From Boswellia sacra (Eukaryota > Streptophyta > Magnoliopsida > Sapindales > Burseraceae), in the NCBI GenBank assembly GCA_013180625.2, contig SNVD02016092.1:1054001-1118000 (forward strand): a DNA stretch of 64,000 bases, given 5' to 3'. Position numbers and translations under genes: made by a program. Below are positions 52,696 to 64,000 of this stretch, in pieces (position 1 is the stretch's first letter; each line of letters starts with the position of its first letter). Under the pieces are notes generated by a model that made no database searches, was not told where the DNA came from, and worked only from the letters and a program-made list of their open reading frames with translations.

Positions 52696-54740
52696 CCTAA
52701 GGGGGTATGAACAAGCCTTTTATCCCGCCAGAGCATTTGCGACAACAATACCGTGTCAAAGCCTCTTTTGAGACTTAAGGGAACACAAATGAGCCATGGG
52801 CATGTTTGGAGAAATAGAGATGCCACCCCAATTATTCAATTAGGAATGAATGGCGGCGATCCGATCCCTTGCTTTAGGTCCCAGACTACTCTCATCCCTT
52901 TAAAGATAGGTTCGGGAAGTTACGAACCATTCACCTCACTGGGATCAAAATTTGGACTATACTAGGGTATACCAAATAAGAATAACTTATATTATTGTAC
53001 AGTTCGCCTAAATGGTCGTTTTATGCACACATTATTCATTTTATCTTTTTTAAAACATGTGAGGTGTATTCAATCAACGATAGTTGTATTGTCATATAAA
53101 GAAAGAGATAGGAGAATATAGTTATAATTCCTTTCAAAGATGGGTGATAGGGGATAGGATTACGTTGCTCTTCAGCAATAAAGATAAGCTACTTCTAGCA
53201 CTTCAATGTATCACCTTCATAGCATTCATTGCATTATAAATTCAATATAAACATCCAAGTTGAAGTTGGATAGATAATGAATTCCTAACCACTATATGTG
53301 AGTCTACTCAATGTCTATCAAGCCTCTTTGAGCATGTATTCATCATATATTCATTTGTTCAAGCATTCAATCTAAGTAATGGTCCCTCACCAATAATATG
53401 AGTCCACCATCACTTTATGGCATCACACAATCATAATTATTCAATTATTCTTCTAAACATGGTAGTTATTTAAAATAAAATCAGTCAATCAATTAAAATT
53501 TAATATAGAGCTATAATCTAGAATCATGGTACTTCTACCTAGATTTGATAATTCTTATCACGGTAATTCTACCTAAGCATGACAATTCTAGCCTATTCAT
53601 AGTAATCATAGTGAATCATGGCATTTCTAGCCTAACACAATCAATCAATATCAAACATGGCTATTCTAGCCCAATCCAAGCACTCAAGCGTAAACATGCT
53701 AACTCTTACCTATTCTATACTATTTCCTAGCATGCTTCAAAATAATCTTTAAGTTAAATTCCTAACATGATTCTAATAATGTGATCTTAAGCATGATTCT
53801 AGACATGTGCTCCTAAGGATGACTTTAAGCATTTACAAAGAAAATAAATTCCTGGCATGATTCTAAATAAATAAGGGAAGGCAGACTTACCTTGACACGT
53901 TTATCCATCTTGCAAAACAAATAAGGGTTAGAACAATTCATAATAACCCTAAACATGCTCATCAGCATCAAAATAAATCTTAGACATGCTTATTCTAAGC
54001 ACATGCTTAATTCTAAGTAAAAAAGACAAATAAAGAAGAAAAGAGGAGGGAGAATAAAGGACTACTATCAAGATGTACCCTTTTCAGGTTTAGAGCAATA
54101 GAACGCCTAAAAAAATATTGAACATGAAAAGACTCCTTGAATTCTTATGTGTGTCTTCAAGAGAGAGAATAGATGATTTTGATGTGTGTTGTAAAGTGAG
54201 AAGGAGGGGGATTTATATAGTTGATGGCTGAAATTGAAAAAGGAAGTAAAACTAGAAAAGGAAGATGTTTAATAGAATTTTCCAAATATGCAAGGAGAAA
54301 AGCCGACTAGCTATGTGAGGATCATTGGCTTGTAGTAAGACAGTGGACTGACTATGGCTAGACTACCGGTCGGTGATAGGACAGCCATAACTAGTGGCCG
54401 ATTGTGGCCCACTCCCTTTTGTTTCACATCTTTTCAATGCAGCCCTCCTTCAACCTTTGTCTGTTTGATCACATGAAACCTTTTGAGTTCAACATCAATT
54501 TGTGATCCGTGAAATTCTATGAAAACTAGACATTGATAGATTTGCAATGGTATATGATTCATCATCAGATTCCTCTTGGATTAATTTCTATGATTTTTGA
54601 ATTCATATGTTAGTTTTTAGGATTCTTGGTTGGTTTCTTCTCGCCTCCCTTCCTTTTGCTTTCAGGGGAATTTTGATCATTTCTATTGCTTGACACCCAT
54701 CTTTGTTTCATCATTGAGCCTCAAAAATCTAGTTTCTATA
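52696..54740 (-). mobile_element. 3' LTR of copy H
   Basis: About 2,045 bases, homologous over its whole length to the other family T LTRs. TATATAAA is at 54219-54212 (minus). ATG and donor are intact on the minus strand (ATGGATAAACGTGTCAAG then GTAAGT, about 53910-53885). PPT follows at 54741-54755. Confidence 0.88.
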
Positions 54741-54906
54741 ACTTACCCCTTACTTTGGAGAGGTTTGTAAGACACAAAAATTGACAAAGTACTCATGCTT
54801 CCTCTTTCCTCCTCCCATCATGACATATTTGCCTTTATTTGCATTTTGTTAGGCTTCTCATCTTCTGCTTTTTGCCTTCAATTCTTGTAAAGGAGGTGTG
54901 CCCACT
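54741..54906 (-). mobile_element. Stub of internal region of copy H
   Basis: PPT and about 150 bases matching 7861-8010. It is then replaced at 54907 by the LTR of copy I in the opposite orientation. Confidence 0.7.
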
Positions 54907-56908
54907 TGTAGACATTAGATTTTTAAGGATTAAGATGAAATGAAGATGAACATCGAGTAATTGAAATGACTGAATTACCCTTGGAAGCCAAAGGAAGAAA
55001 TGTGAGAAGAAGCACGACTAGAGTCTCAAAAACTGACATATGACTTCAAAAAATCACAAAAATTAATGTAGGAAGAATATGATGATTAGTCATATACCCT
55101 TACAAAGCAACAAATGTCTAGTGTTCACAGAATTTTACGGATTGTAAATCGAAGTTGACATCAAAGAGTTATGCATAATCAAATGACTGAAGGTCAGGAG
55201 GACTACATTGAAAAAATGCAAAATTGAAGGGTTCGGTGGCCCACAACTGGCCTGTTGTTAGAGTGCTAGCCAATGGTCTATCAACACCAGCCAGCTATTA
55301 AAGTGCAAGTCGGTAGTCTTCCAATTATCAGTTAGCTGTTGTCCCTTCAATTTTGGAAAATTTGGCCACCAAACTCTCTTTGTCATCCTCTTTCTTCCTT
55401 TTTCAATTTCATCCCTCCAGTATATAAACCCACCTCCTTCTCACTTTCCAACACACATCAAATTCATCTCTTCTTCCTCTTGAAGGCACACTTGAAAAGT
55501 CAATGATTCTTTTCTAGTCTAATATTTTTCACGTGTTTTACATTGCTTTAAACTTGAAAAGGGTACATCATGAGAGCAATTCTGTCATCTCCCTTCTCTT
55601 TTCTTGTTTACTTTTCTTGCTTTAGAATAAGCATGATTAGGTTTGTTTATGCTTAAAATTAGCATGTTTATAATTAGTTTTGAGGCTTAGAAGCATGTTT
55701 AGGATTTTATAGAATTATTTTATCCTTTATCTGTTATGCAAGGCCGAAATGCGTGATGAGGTAAGTCTGCTTTCCTTTCTTTATTAGAAACATGTTTAGG
55801 AGTTTATTTTATCTGTGCATACTTAGAATCATGCTTTGGAGCACATGCTTAGAATCATGCTTAAGAGCACATGATTAGAATCATGCTAGGAAGACTTATA
55901 ATTGATTTTTGAAGTATGCTACGAAATAGCATAGAATCGGTAAGAATTACCATGTTTACCCTTGAATGATTGAATTGGGCTGGAATAGCCATGATTGATG
56001 TGATTAGGCTAGAAATGCCATGTTTATGCTAGAAATGCTATGATCCACTATAAATTGTAATGAATTATGCTAGAATAGCAATAGTTAGAATCGCCATGAT
56101 AGAATTATCAAATCTAGGTCGAAGTGCCATGATTTTAGATTACGGCCTTGTATTTTAATGGATTAATATGAATAAATGTATGGATGGTTAGAATTATGTC
56201 ATTAAGTGATGATGGACTCACATTAATGGTGAGAGACCATTACTTATAGTAATAATTGAATGTATGAATGTGTCTGTAGAGGTTTGACAGACGTTGAATA
56301 GACTCACATATAGTGGTGACGAATTCTTTATCTATCGAGTCTTGACTTGAATGTTTGTATTGAATTTATAATGCAATGAATGCTATGAATGAATGGATAG
56401 TTACAGTGTTAGAAGTAGAGTTTATTCTATTGTTGAAGAACAAATGATTTAATCCTCATCTCATTCCCTTGTGTTTGAAAAGGAATGTAATTTTATTCTC
56501 CTCTCTCTTTCTTTGTTTGAATATAAAACTACCATGGCTAACAATCACCTTATTTGTTTGATGAAGGTAAAAATAGAAATATGTGCATAATATGAACCAC
56601 TTAAGTGAACTATATAATAACATGAGTTATTCTTATTTGGTGTACACTAGTGGAGGTCATATTTTGATCTTGGCGCGGCAAATGGCTTGTACGTAACTTC
56701 CCAAACCCATATCTAAAGGGATGAGGATAGTTTAGGCCTTGAAGCAAGGGATCAGATTGCTCCTATTCATTCCTAATTGAATAATTGGGTGGGAATCCAT
56801 TTCTCTAGATGTGCCCATGGCTCGTTTATGTTCCCTTAAGTCTCGAAAGAGATTTTGACATAGTGTCGTGGTTGCAAATGCTTTGGTGAGATGAAAACCC
56901 CATTCACA
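54907..56908 (+). mobile_element. 5' LTR of copy I
   Basis: TGTAGACA...TTCACA, 2,002 bases, TATATAAA at 55431-55438. The donor context is diverged (CGTGATGAGGTAAGT near 55753-55767). Confidence 0.88.
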
Positions 56909-56909
56909 A

Positions 56910-57590
56910 TGGCAACTCCACTAGGGATAAGGGAAGTTGACTTTGATTGGGATATCGAATTCCAATACCTCGTGTTGATATTTTGAGTCCTTTCATCACT
57001 ATACTTTGCACACAATGAGCAAGAATTAACTAACTAGCCATGTGGGATTGGCATGAGAAGTCCCTGGCTCCATTCAACCCTTAGATGATTCATGTTGGTG
57101 TCACCACCTTTGAGCATGTACCATTGATTTGGTATAAAAAGAAATCAGCCCAAGAGGGCATCTCTCGCACGAAGGAGCTTAGACCATTGGACCCTTGAGA
57201 CTCAAGCCTATATGGATGAATATAGAAATTTTCAATAGAATGAATATCCAAAACCCATGTTGAAATGCATGTCTATAGATGTAAATTCCCCATGATGAGA
57301 ATAGCATCAACCAAACCTGATGGAACCATGAACGAATGCCACATGTCAACTTACACATAAGAACAAAATAGAGGCATGTGCCATGAGCTAAGGTTATCAT
57401 GACGTTTAGAAGCCATGTTATGATAATCATAAAAATTCCAACATCAACTTGAATGTTGGAATTAGGAGAGAGAATCTCGCGTTCTCACATCCCATGATGA
57501 TAACTTGTGAATACGAGCAAAAATCTTCAGAAAAGAGACTCGACCTCACATGTGTGGTAAAAATAAATTTGGAAGGCTGAAAGAATATCT
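56910..57590 (+). mobile_element. PBS and leader of copy I, truncated
   Basis: PBS TGGCAACTCCACTAGGGA (56910-56927), then leader collinear with 15753-16400 and 59869-60380. It ends before the putative acceptor and gag. ORFs are chance. Confidence 0.75.
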
Positions 57591-58629
57591 AAGCCTACCA
57601 ATCAACACTAAAGAAAAAAAACCCTTATCTCCGAAACTAAGTCATCACCATCAGCAAACCTTTTTTCTTGTCTCTCACAAAACCCCATTTCAACATCAAC
57701 ATGCCAAAATTAGAAACTCAAAATCCATAAAAAATCGAATAAAAAAATATATGAATTAAAAAAAAAGAAGGTTAGAATTTATGTAGCCATGATAGATTGT
57801 GGTGGTAGTGGCCATGGGTGACATCGACTGGGTTTGCTGGTGGGGTTGTCAAGGATGACTGTCGTGTCGGCGATGCCAGAGATGAGGTGGCGACATGATC
57901 AGGCAGGGAAGGAAAAAGAGAAAACAAAGTAGAAGAGGAGGAAGAAGAAGAAGAAGAAGAAGAAAAAGAAAAAGAAGAAGAAAGGGAAGAAAAGGGGAAA
58001 AAAGGGGCTTTAACTGGAAAGTGACGAGGTGGTGACGAGATCAGTCAGGGAAGAAAAAAGAAAACAGAGGAGGAGAGGAAGAAGAAGAAGAGAGGGAAGA
58101 GAAAGGGAAAAAGCGGCTTTGATTGGAAAGTGACGAGGTGGGAAGAAAATAGTGAAAAAAAAGTTTTTATTTTTTTATAATATAGAATTCATATTATTTA
58201 ATAAATTTAAAAATCTTTAAGATAAGGAAACTAAAAAAATCTTCAAATTTTATTCTAAATTTTTTTATGTCAAAACATAATATGCAAAAATAAAATAAGT
58301 ATTTTAATATATAAGTAATATTTGTGAATTTCTGGGTTGTGATTTTTGTATATTTAGTTCTAATTTCTATATTATGTAATTATCAAAAATTTTGTTTGTA
58401 AATTTCTATAAACAAAATTAATATTATCATATCTACTCATGAACAAAATTAACATTTTTGTGTATAACCAAACACAATAATTTGATTCCTATAGTAATCA
58501 GGAAGAAGGTTCCTGTGAAACACCAAACAGAGTAATATTACTTTTTCATAGATCAGATTTCCATGTTTTACTTTCCCAGTAATATGAATCACATCCTAAG
58601 ATTCCTATCCCTTGTACCAAACGGCACCT
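57591..58629. repeat. Insertion-like block with GAA-rich tandem duplication and a possible PIF/Harbinger end
   Basis: It separates copy I from the truncated LTR of copy G. At 57875-58140 a unit of about 110-140 bases is duplicated ('GACGAGGTGG...GATCAG.CAGGGA', a (GAA)n tract, 'GGGCTTT(A/G)A.TGGAAAGT'). The right end at 58600-58629 reads 'CTTGTACCAAACGGCACC' followed by TTA, inverted like plant PIF/Harbinger-type termini ('GGTGCCGTTTGGTACAAG'). I found no left terminus. No gene is supported. Confidence 0.45.
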
Positions 58630-59849
58630 TAATTATTTTGCACAATGGAAATGCTTGTCAAGGTAAGTCCGTTTTCCCTCATTTATTAAAATCATGATTA
58701 GGAATTTATTTTCTTCACAAATGCTTAGAACCATGCTTAGGAGCACATGTCTAGAGTCATGCTCAATAGCACATGAATAGAATCATGATGGAAAAACTTA
58801 TGATTGCTTTGAAGTATGCTAGGAAATAATATAGAATAGGTATGAATTATCTTAATTGCCCTTTGAATGCTTCATTATGATAGAATAGCCATGTTTTACC
58901 ATGATTGCTTGAAGTAAGCTAGAATATGCCACGATAACCATGTTAGGGTAGAATTGCCATATTTAGAATTAAATCAATTGAATTACGCTAAAATAGCAAT
59001 AGGCTAGAATGCCATGATAAGAAATATCAAATCTAGGTCGAAGTGCCATGATTCTTGATTATGGCTTTAGCTAGAATTCTAATTGATTGATATAAACACG
59101 TGTATGAATATACGATGTTTAATTGTATGATGGCATGAAGTGGTAGTGGACTCACATTGGTGGTGAGGGACCATCGCTTACACTAATTGAATGCTTGTTT
59201 GAATAATGCCATGAAAGAGCCTTGATAGACATTAAATAGACTTATATATGGTAATGAGGAATTCATTATCTATCGAGTCTTAGAGTGATTGTTTATATTT
59301 GATATTCAAATGTATGATTTCTTTTATGAATGTATGGAATATTTTTAAAGTATTTAAAATAGAATTACTTTACTTTTTAAGAACACTTGATGTAATCCTC
59401 TTCCCCTTCCCCCATATTTGAACGAAATGTAATCTATTCTCCTCCCTCTTTCTATGTATGAATATACAATTGTCATTGATTGATAATCACCTCACATAGT
59501 TAATGAAGATAAAAAGAGAAATGTGTGTAAAATGAACAACTTAGGTGGATTGTATAACAACATGAGTTATTCTAATTTGTTATACCCAATGAAGGCCGGA
59601 TTTTGATCCAAGAGCGATGAATGGCTAGTACGTAACTTCTCAAACCCATCTTTGAAGGGATGAGTGCAGTTTAGGTCTTGAAGGTGAAGGATCGGATTGC
59701 CCCCATTGATTTCTAATTGAATAATTAGGTGGGAACTCCATTTCTTTAGCCGTGCCCATGGTACGTTTGTGTTCTTTTAAGTCTCAAAAGAGGCTTTGAC
59801 ACAGTGTCATAGTCGCAAGCGCTCTAGCAGATTGAAAGCCCTGTTCATA
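58630..59849 (+). mobile_element. 5' LTR of copy G, 5'-truncated
   Basis: Only the part from just before the ATG-donor motif (ATGGAAATGCTTGTCAAG then GTAAGT, 58644-58667) to the LTR end TTCATA is present. The promoter half is replaced by the block ending at 58629. Confidence 0.85.
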
Positions 59850-59850
59850 G

Positions 59851-59868
59851 TGGTGACTCCATTGAGGA
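59851..59868 (+). other. Primer binding site of copy G
   Basis: TGGTGACTCCATTGAGGA, decayed form of the tRNA-Arg-type site, one base after the LTR. Confidence 0.7.
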
Positions 59869-60519
59869 TAAGAGAAGTTGATTCTGATTAAGATACCGAA
59901 TTCTAATAACTCATGTTGATATTTTGAGTCCTTAGATCACCACACATTGCATGCAATAAGCACGAATTACCTAAAATAGCCGTGTGGCATTGGCATGAGA
60001 AGTCTTTGGCTACATTCGACCCTTAGATGACTCATGTTGGTGTCACCATCTTTGAGCATATACCATTGGTTTGGTATAAAAAGAGACTAGCCCAAAGGGG
60101 CATCATCAAACATCATGATTAGAATAACATTAACTCAAACATCATGGAACCATGGACCAATGCCCATAAGAATAAAATGCGGGCATGTGCCATAAGTTGA
60201 GGATATCATGACATTAAGAAGCCTTGTTTTGGTAATCATGGAGAATCCAACATCAACTTGTATGCTAGAATTAGGTGAAAAAATCTTGCATTCCATATCC
60301 TATGATGATGACTTAGGAAGGAGGCTAAAAATCCTGGGAAAAGAAACTCAACCTCACGTGTGTGGAAGAAATAAGGCTGGAAGGTTGGAAGTGTGTCAAT
60401 GCCCTTGTATGAGCATGCATCATATTATGCATGCATGCATCGCGTTAACACCTTCATTTTGCGACCATAATAGCTTGGGTTAGATGAGATAGTTGTTTAA
60501 TAAGACAAGAGGAAGTAGT
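59869..60519 (+). other. Leader of copy G
   Basis: Collinear with 15753-16561. The acceptor found at 16499 is here TTTTGCG. No gene. Confidence 0.65.
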
Positions 60520-61890
60520 CATTGAAATTGTCGCATCCAATAGCAACAACCAATAGATGGTCCAATTGAGAACTAACATGATTGCACTCTAACACCAAAT
60601 GGCCTAACTTGTCGAAGCACTCCAAAGTGGGCCTAACCGCATGAACAAACCACTGCCTAAAGGTAATGGTGATGGTGAGACTAGCCAAGGTAGAAATAGA
60701 GGGAAAGGCCTAGCCAACCAGATGAGCCCGATTCGATCAAGCAGTTAGCCTAGGACATGGAGAAAGTCTAATCTCTCTTGAAGAATAAGGGATTAAAAAG
60801 AGTCAAAGACCTAGATGATATCTTGCTTATACGAGACAACAATTTGCTTCCTAAGTTTTGCACGTCAGATTTGCCCAAGTTAAATGGAGAGGGCAATTCG
60901 AAGACACATCTAAGATAGTATGCTACTGTCATGGCCACCACTCCTTTGTCAAAGGAGTATATCTTGAAGTACTTCATGCTATCCCTAGAAGACGATGTCG
61001 TAGTAAGGTACCATGATCTTCCCAAAAGAATCTGAGGAGATTGGGAGGACCTATCCGATTAATTCATAGAACAACATCGCCACAACATCTATTTGGGCGT
61101 AACTTTGAGGGATTTGGAGACTACGTGCCAAAAGCCCAATGAGACCTTTTCAAAATATGTAGTCCGTTAGAAAGCCAAAGTTGCAAAGATGACCACGAGG
61201 CCTGTGAAGAAGGACAAGTCTGTATAGTGATCAATAGAGCCCATACCTTCATCAGTGATAGACTGGCGGGCTTTCCAATCAAAACCTTTGAAGGCTTGTA
61301 TGATTCGAATATCCAAATAGAAGATTTGAAGCCCATATGGAAAGGAAGCAACAACCATTACCCTAGAAGAAATCAAGGGTAATACCACCAAGCTGGTAGA
61401 TCTAGCAAGAAGAATGTTGAGGTGAAAGCGGTATCCCAACAAAGGAAGTTCAGTCATTTCAAAAGACAATTGTCAAAGATCTTCACAAGATTGAGAGTTG
61501 AAAGGATTTTGCAACCATTACCTTCAAAAGAGCTTCCAAACCCCTTGCCAAGGAATTGGAGGCATCACGAGAAGTGTAATTTCACCAAGTGACCGATCAC
61601 AAGACCAACAATTGCACTTGTCTCCGCCATAAGATCCAAGACTCTATTAATAAGGACTATATTCCTAATCTAGAGCTAAAAGAGCCCAACACAAGAAGTA
61701 ATCCAATACCTAACTATAATCGAGTACCTCCACCAATGACCAACATGATTGGGTTAGACCTAACTGAGGAAGAAGTGATGAATTCTTTTGAAAAAAAAAA
61801 AGGAGGATCAAGTAGGGCTGAGAGAGCCAAAAGAAGGGAGAAGTCCAAGCTTAAGTAATAAGAGGGATCCACTAGAAAGGTTACCATGCA
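60520..61890 (+). pseudogene. Gag of copy G
   Basis: The start codon is lost. Frames give 'ASNSNNQ', then a linker and 'KGLKRVKDLDDILL', the capsid blocks 'EYILKYFMLSLEDDVVVR' and 'GVTLRDLETTCQKPNETF', then 'VINRAHTFISDRLAGFPIKT'. The basic segment 'SSKKNVEVKAVSQQRKFSHF' and a Cys/His motif follow ('HEKCNF...TDHKTNNCTCLRHKI', 61565-61645). From 61650 a Pro/Asn-rich and then Lys/Arg-rich linker runs to 61860. Stops and frame changes are common. Between 61885 and 61895 the sequence jumps from the linker to the segment after the G-patch, removing the protease. Confidence 0.8.
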
Positions 61891-62260
61891 GATAAAGATC
61901 AAGGAAGAGAAGCTTCCAAAACCACCAATGGATTCATCCGTCGACCTTGCTGCCTTTATTGAAGAAGGGATAAAGATTGTCTATTATGAGGATGTATTTG
62001 TTCCTGACCTCTTTGAAGAAGAGGACATTGTATATGCTTCAAAACTCAATGCAATAAAGAATAGTTTTGGTTACTTCTTTGATGTCTATCCTAATGGCAT
62101 TGTGCATGATAATTCGCATTTCACTACCATATTTGACATAAACAACATTCAAACTCATGGCATTAATCTCGGTACAATTGAAAAACCCAAGAACATTTGC
62201 ATTGCACTTGATACAACTCCTTAAGAAAGAGAGAAATTTGAAAATTATTAAAGAAACATG
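61886..62260 (+). pseudogene. Pol linker of copy G, protease-deleted
   Basis: An open frame of 112 codons with 'LPKPPMDSSVDLAAFIEEGI' and 'YFFDVYPNGIVHDNSHF', matching 38961-38620 (minus) of copy B. By comparison with copy B, about 1.6-1.7 kb containing protease and G-patch is missing just upstream. This linker precedes RT and has no name I know. Confidence 0.75.
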
Positions 62261-63020
62261 AAGAAGTCTTCGCCTAGTCCTATGATGACATGCCTGGAAT
62301 CAACAGAAGTATTACTGAGCACACGATTCTGACGTATCCGTGCATGAAGTTAGTCAAGCAGAAGTTGAGAAGGTTGAGGTCGAAATGGGCTTTAAATGAT
62401 CAAAGAGGAAGTCTCCAAGCAAATTGAAGCCAGGTTTCTAGATGTGGTGAAGTATCCATAATGGTTAGCCAACATTGTGTCAACGCCAAAGAAGGATAGA
62501 ATCCAAATGTGTGTAGATTATCGAGATTTGAGCAAGGATCACCAAAGGATGACTTTCCTTTGCCTCACATTAATGTGTTAGTAGACAATGCTGCAGCTAG
62601 TGTGATGTTCTCCTTTGTAGATGGGTTTTCTAGTTACAACTAGATAATGATGGCCAATGAAGACAAGATGAAAACGACCTTCATTACACAATGAAAAACC
62701 TATTACTATAAGGTGATGCCCTTTAGGTTGAAGAATTGCAAGCGCAACATGCCAACAAATTGCGACAACACTGTTTCATGACATGATGCATAAGGAGATA
62801 GAAGTTAATGTAGATAACATGATGGTGAACTCCAAGACTCGAGAAGGTCACTTTGAAGCTTTAGACAAATTCCTAAAAAGGGTGAAGAAGTATAAGCTAC
62901 AACTTAATCCAAAAAAGAATATCTTTGGAGTCGCCTTAGGATGTGCGTAGAGGTAGATCTATACAAGGTTAAGGCAATTATAGAGATGCTGTTGCCCAAG
63001 ACAAAAAAAGAAGTTAGAGG
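62261..63020 (+). pseudogene. Reverse transcriptase, copy G
   Basis: Blocks in shifting frames: 'YDDMPGINRSITEHTIL' (62281), 'LVKQKLRRLRSKW', then 'DDFPLPHINVLVDNAA' and 'SVMFSFVDGFSSYN' (62600-62640), 'YYYKVMPFRLK' and 'EINVDNMMVNSKTREGHF' (62800-62850). The catalytic box again has Asn in place of the second Asp, as in copy B. The tether 'KKEVRGFLG' lies at 63006-63030. Multiple stops. Confidence 0.85.
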
Positions 63021-63039
63021 GTTTCTTAGGATGCACTGA

Positions 63040-63745
63040 TGTGAAATGATCAGTTTCGATAAGCATTTGAGTAGATTAAGAAGTACTTGTAGAATCCGTT
63101 AGTTTTGAGACCACCAAAACCTAACAAGATTCTGATTCTCTACTTGGCTTTTAAGGAGGAGGCCATAGGTGCTATGTTGGCACAAAAAGGTGAGAATGGC
63201 ATAAAACATGCTATTTATTATCTTAGCAAGAAGTTGCTACCATACGAGATGAAGTGCAACTACGTGGAGAAGACGTGGTTAGCCATGGTATGGCTTTCAA
63301 AGGCATTATTTTTAGCCTTATAAGATCAAGGCTATCTGGAAGGAGGATCCAATGAAATATCTTTATGAAGCACCATCTTTGGTGGGAAAGCTAGCAAGAC
63401 GGCTAATCTAGTTGCCAGAATTTGACATTGAGTATGTCACCAAGAAGGTGGTGAAAGGAAGACTATTTATAGAATTTTTGGCAATAAATCCAGTCGACAA
63501 TGATAAACCATGGGAAATGGATTTTCCAAATGAACATCTAGGGGTAATCTCAATAGTGGGATGAAGAATGTTCTTCGATCGAGCTGTCAATAGAAACGGT
63601 GCTAAAATAGGAGTTATTCTAGTCTCACTAACTAAAGAAGTCATTCCCTTCGCTAAAAAGCTAGAGTTTAGGGTCACTAATAATATGGCTGAGTACAAAG
63701 CTTGTGCTTATAGGCTAGAAATTGTGATTGCAATAGGCATGGATA
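63040..63745 (+). pseudogene. RNase H domains, copy G
   Basis: First RNase H: 'LILYLAFKEEAIGAMLAQ' (63130), 'IYYLSKKLLPYEMKCNYVE' and 'TWLAMVWLSKAL'. Then 'EFDIEYVTKKVVKGRLF'. The second, archaeal-type RNase H begins at 63568 with 'FFDRAVNRNGAKIGVIL' and 'VIPFAKKLEFRVTNNMAEY' and 'YRLEIVIAIGM'. It is cut at about 63745, so its C-terminal half is missing. Confidence 0.82.
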
Positions 63746-64000
63746 TGTGGTGTAGCGATTGACTACTTCTCCAAATGGATAGAAGCTGAGTACTATAGTA
63801 AACTGGGGGTAAAGCAGATAGTAAAGTTCGTTGAAAAGAATATCCTATGCAGATTTGGAGTGTCATATCATGTCGTGACTGACAATGGGTTTCATTTCTA
63901 GGTTGAGGCTAGAGCCTTCCTTTGAGAAATATGGAATTAAACACCATATATCATCTCCCTAGTGGCCACAAGCGAATGGAGCTATAGAAGCGGCCAATAA
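63746..64000 (+). pseudogene. Integrase core fused to the broken RNase H, copy G
   Basis: Right after the RNase H break the frame reads 'AIDYFSKWIEAEYYSKLG', 'FVEKNILCRFGVSYHVVTDNG' and, in another frame, 'SPQWPQANGAIEAAN' at the window end. The integrase zinc finger and first catalytic Asp (present in copy B at 27948-28450) are deleted. The TDNG motif is intact here, unlike copy B. Confidence 0.85.

Noticed and set aside
1..64000. Possible endogenous pararetrovirus because RT and RNase H are present
   Set aside because: LTRs, primer sites, PPTs, integrase and target duplications identify Ty3/gypsy retrotransposons; no movement protein or caulimovirid coat motif was seen.
1..64000. tRNA, rRNA, CRISPR or bacterial operon signals
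   Set aside because: None found by eye; tRNA-like words are primer binding sites beside LTRs, and the tandem arrays lack spacer structure.

Overview
This window looks like nuclear DNA of a flowering plant, probably a eudicot. It is AT-rich and consists almost entirely of nested, mostly decayed transposable elements. The evidence is tRNA-Asp-type and tRNA-Arg-type primer sites, CACTA termini, plant mobile domain (PMD) coding sequence and a plant LOG-type cytokinin gene. I found no rRNA, tRNA, CRISPR array or bacterial operon, and no conventional single-copy host gene.

Three quarters of the window belongs to one Ty3/gypsy family, called family T here. It looks Tat/Ogre-like: it has an extra archaeal-type RNase H, a G-patch segment after the protease, and a primer site resembling the tRNA-Arg 3' end. 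Its LTRs are about 2 kb. Between integrase and the 3' LTR it carries two extra genes on the opposite strand: a PMD gene with a small intron and a second gene resembling DUF7745. Copies or fragments are: A (+, 1-5776), B (-, 5777-41146, interrupted), C (+, 11771-25906, inside B), a solo LTR (26150-27947, inside B), E (-, 47571-52695), H (-, 52696-54906), I (+, 54907-57590) and G (+, 58630 to the window end). Target duplications and reading frames that resume across insertions fix part of the nesting order. B is the old host. C, the solo LTR, the LOG-bearing element and a CACTA element all landed inside its gag-pol.

A second group uses the Athila-type tRNA-Asp primer site. F (-, 17430-21204) is a truncated copy. 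The other is a young, complete element at 29681-37893 with 1.5-kb LTRs about 98% alike, a perfect CTAGA duplication, an exact primer site and a gag ORF. It has no protease, reverse transcriptase or integrase. Where pol should be there is an ORF I do not recognise (33507-34055) and an intact, intronless LONELY GUY (LOG) cytokinin-activating enzyme gene (34372-35022). This gene capture is the most striking object in the window.

From 41147 to 47570 lies a cluster of DNA-transposon ends (two CACTA 5' ends), a 1.9-kb repeat with a 7-bp flanking duplication and an internal minisatellite, and a long non-coding stretch. A second novelty is in family T: the LTR promoter and the promoters of both antisense genes share the same short repeated motif just upstream of their TATA boxes, as if the element supplied one cis-regulatory module to three transcription units. 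The LTRs also keep an ATG followed by a strong splice donor, which suggests a leader intron ahead of gag.
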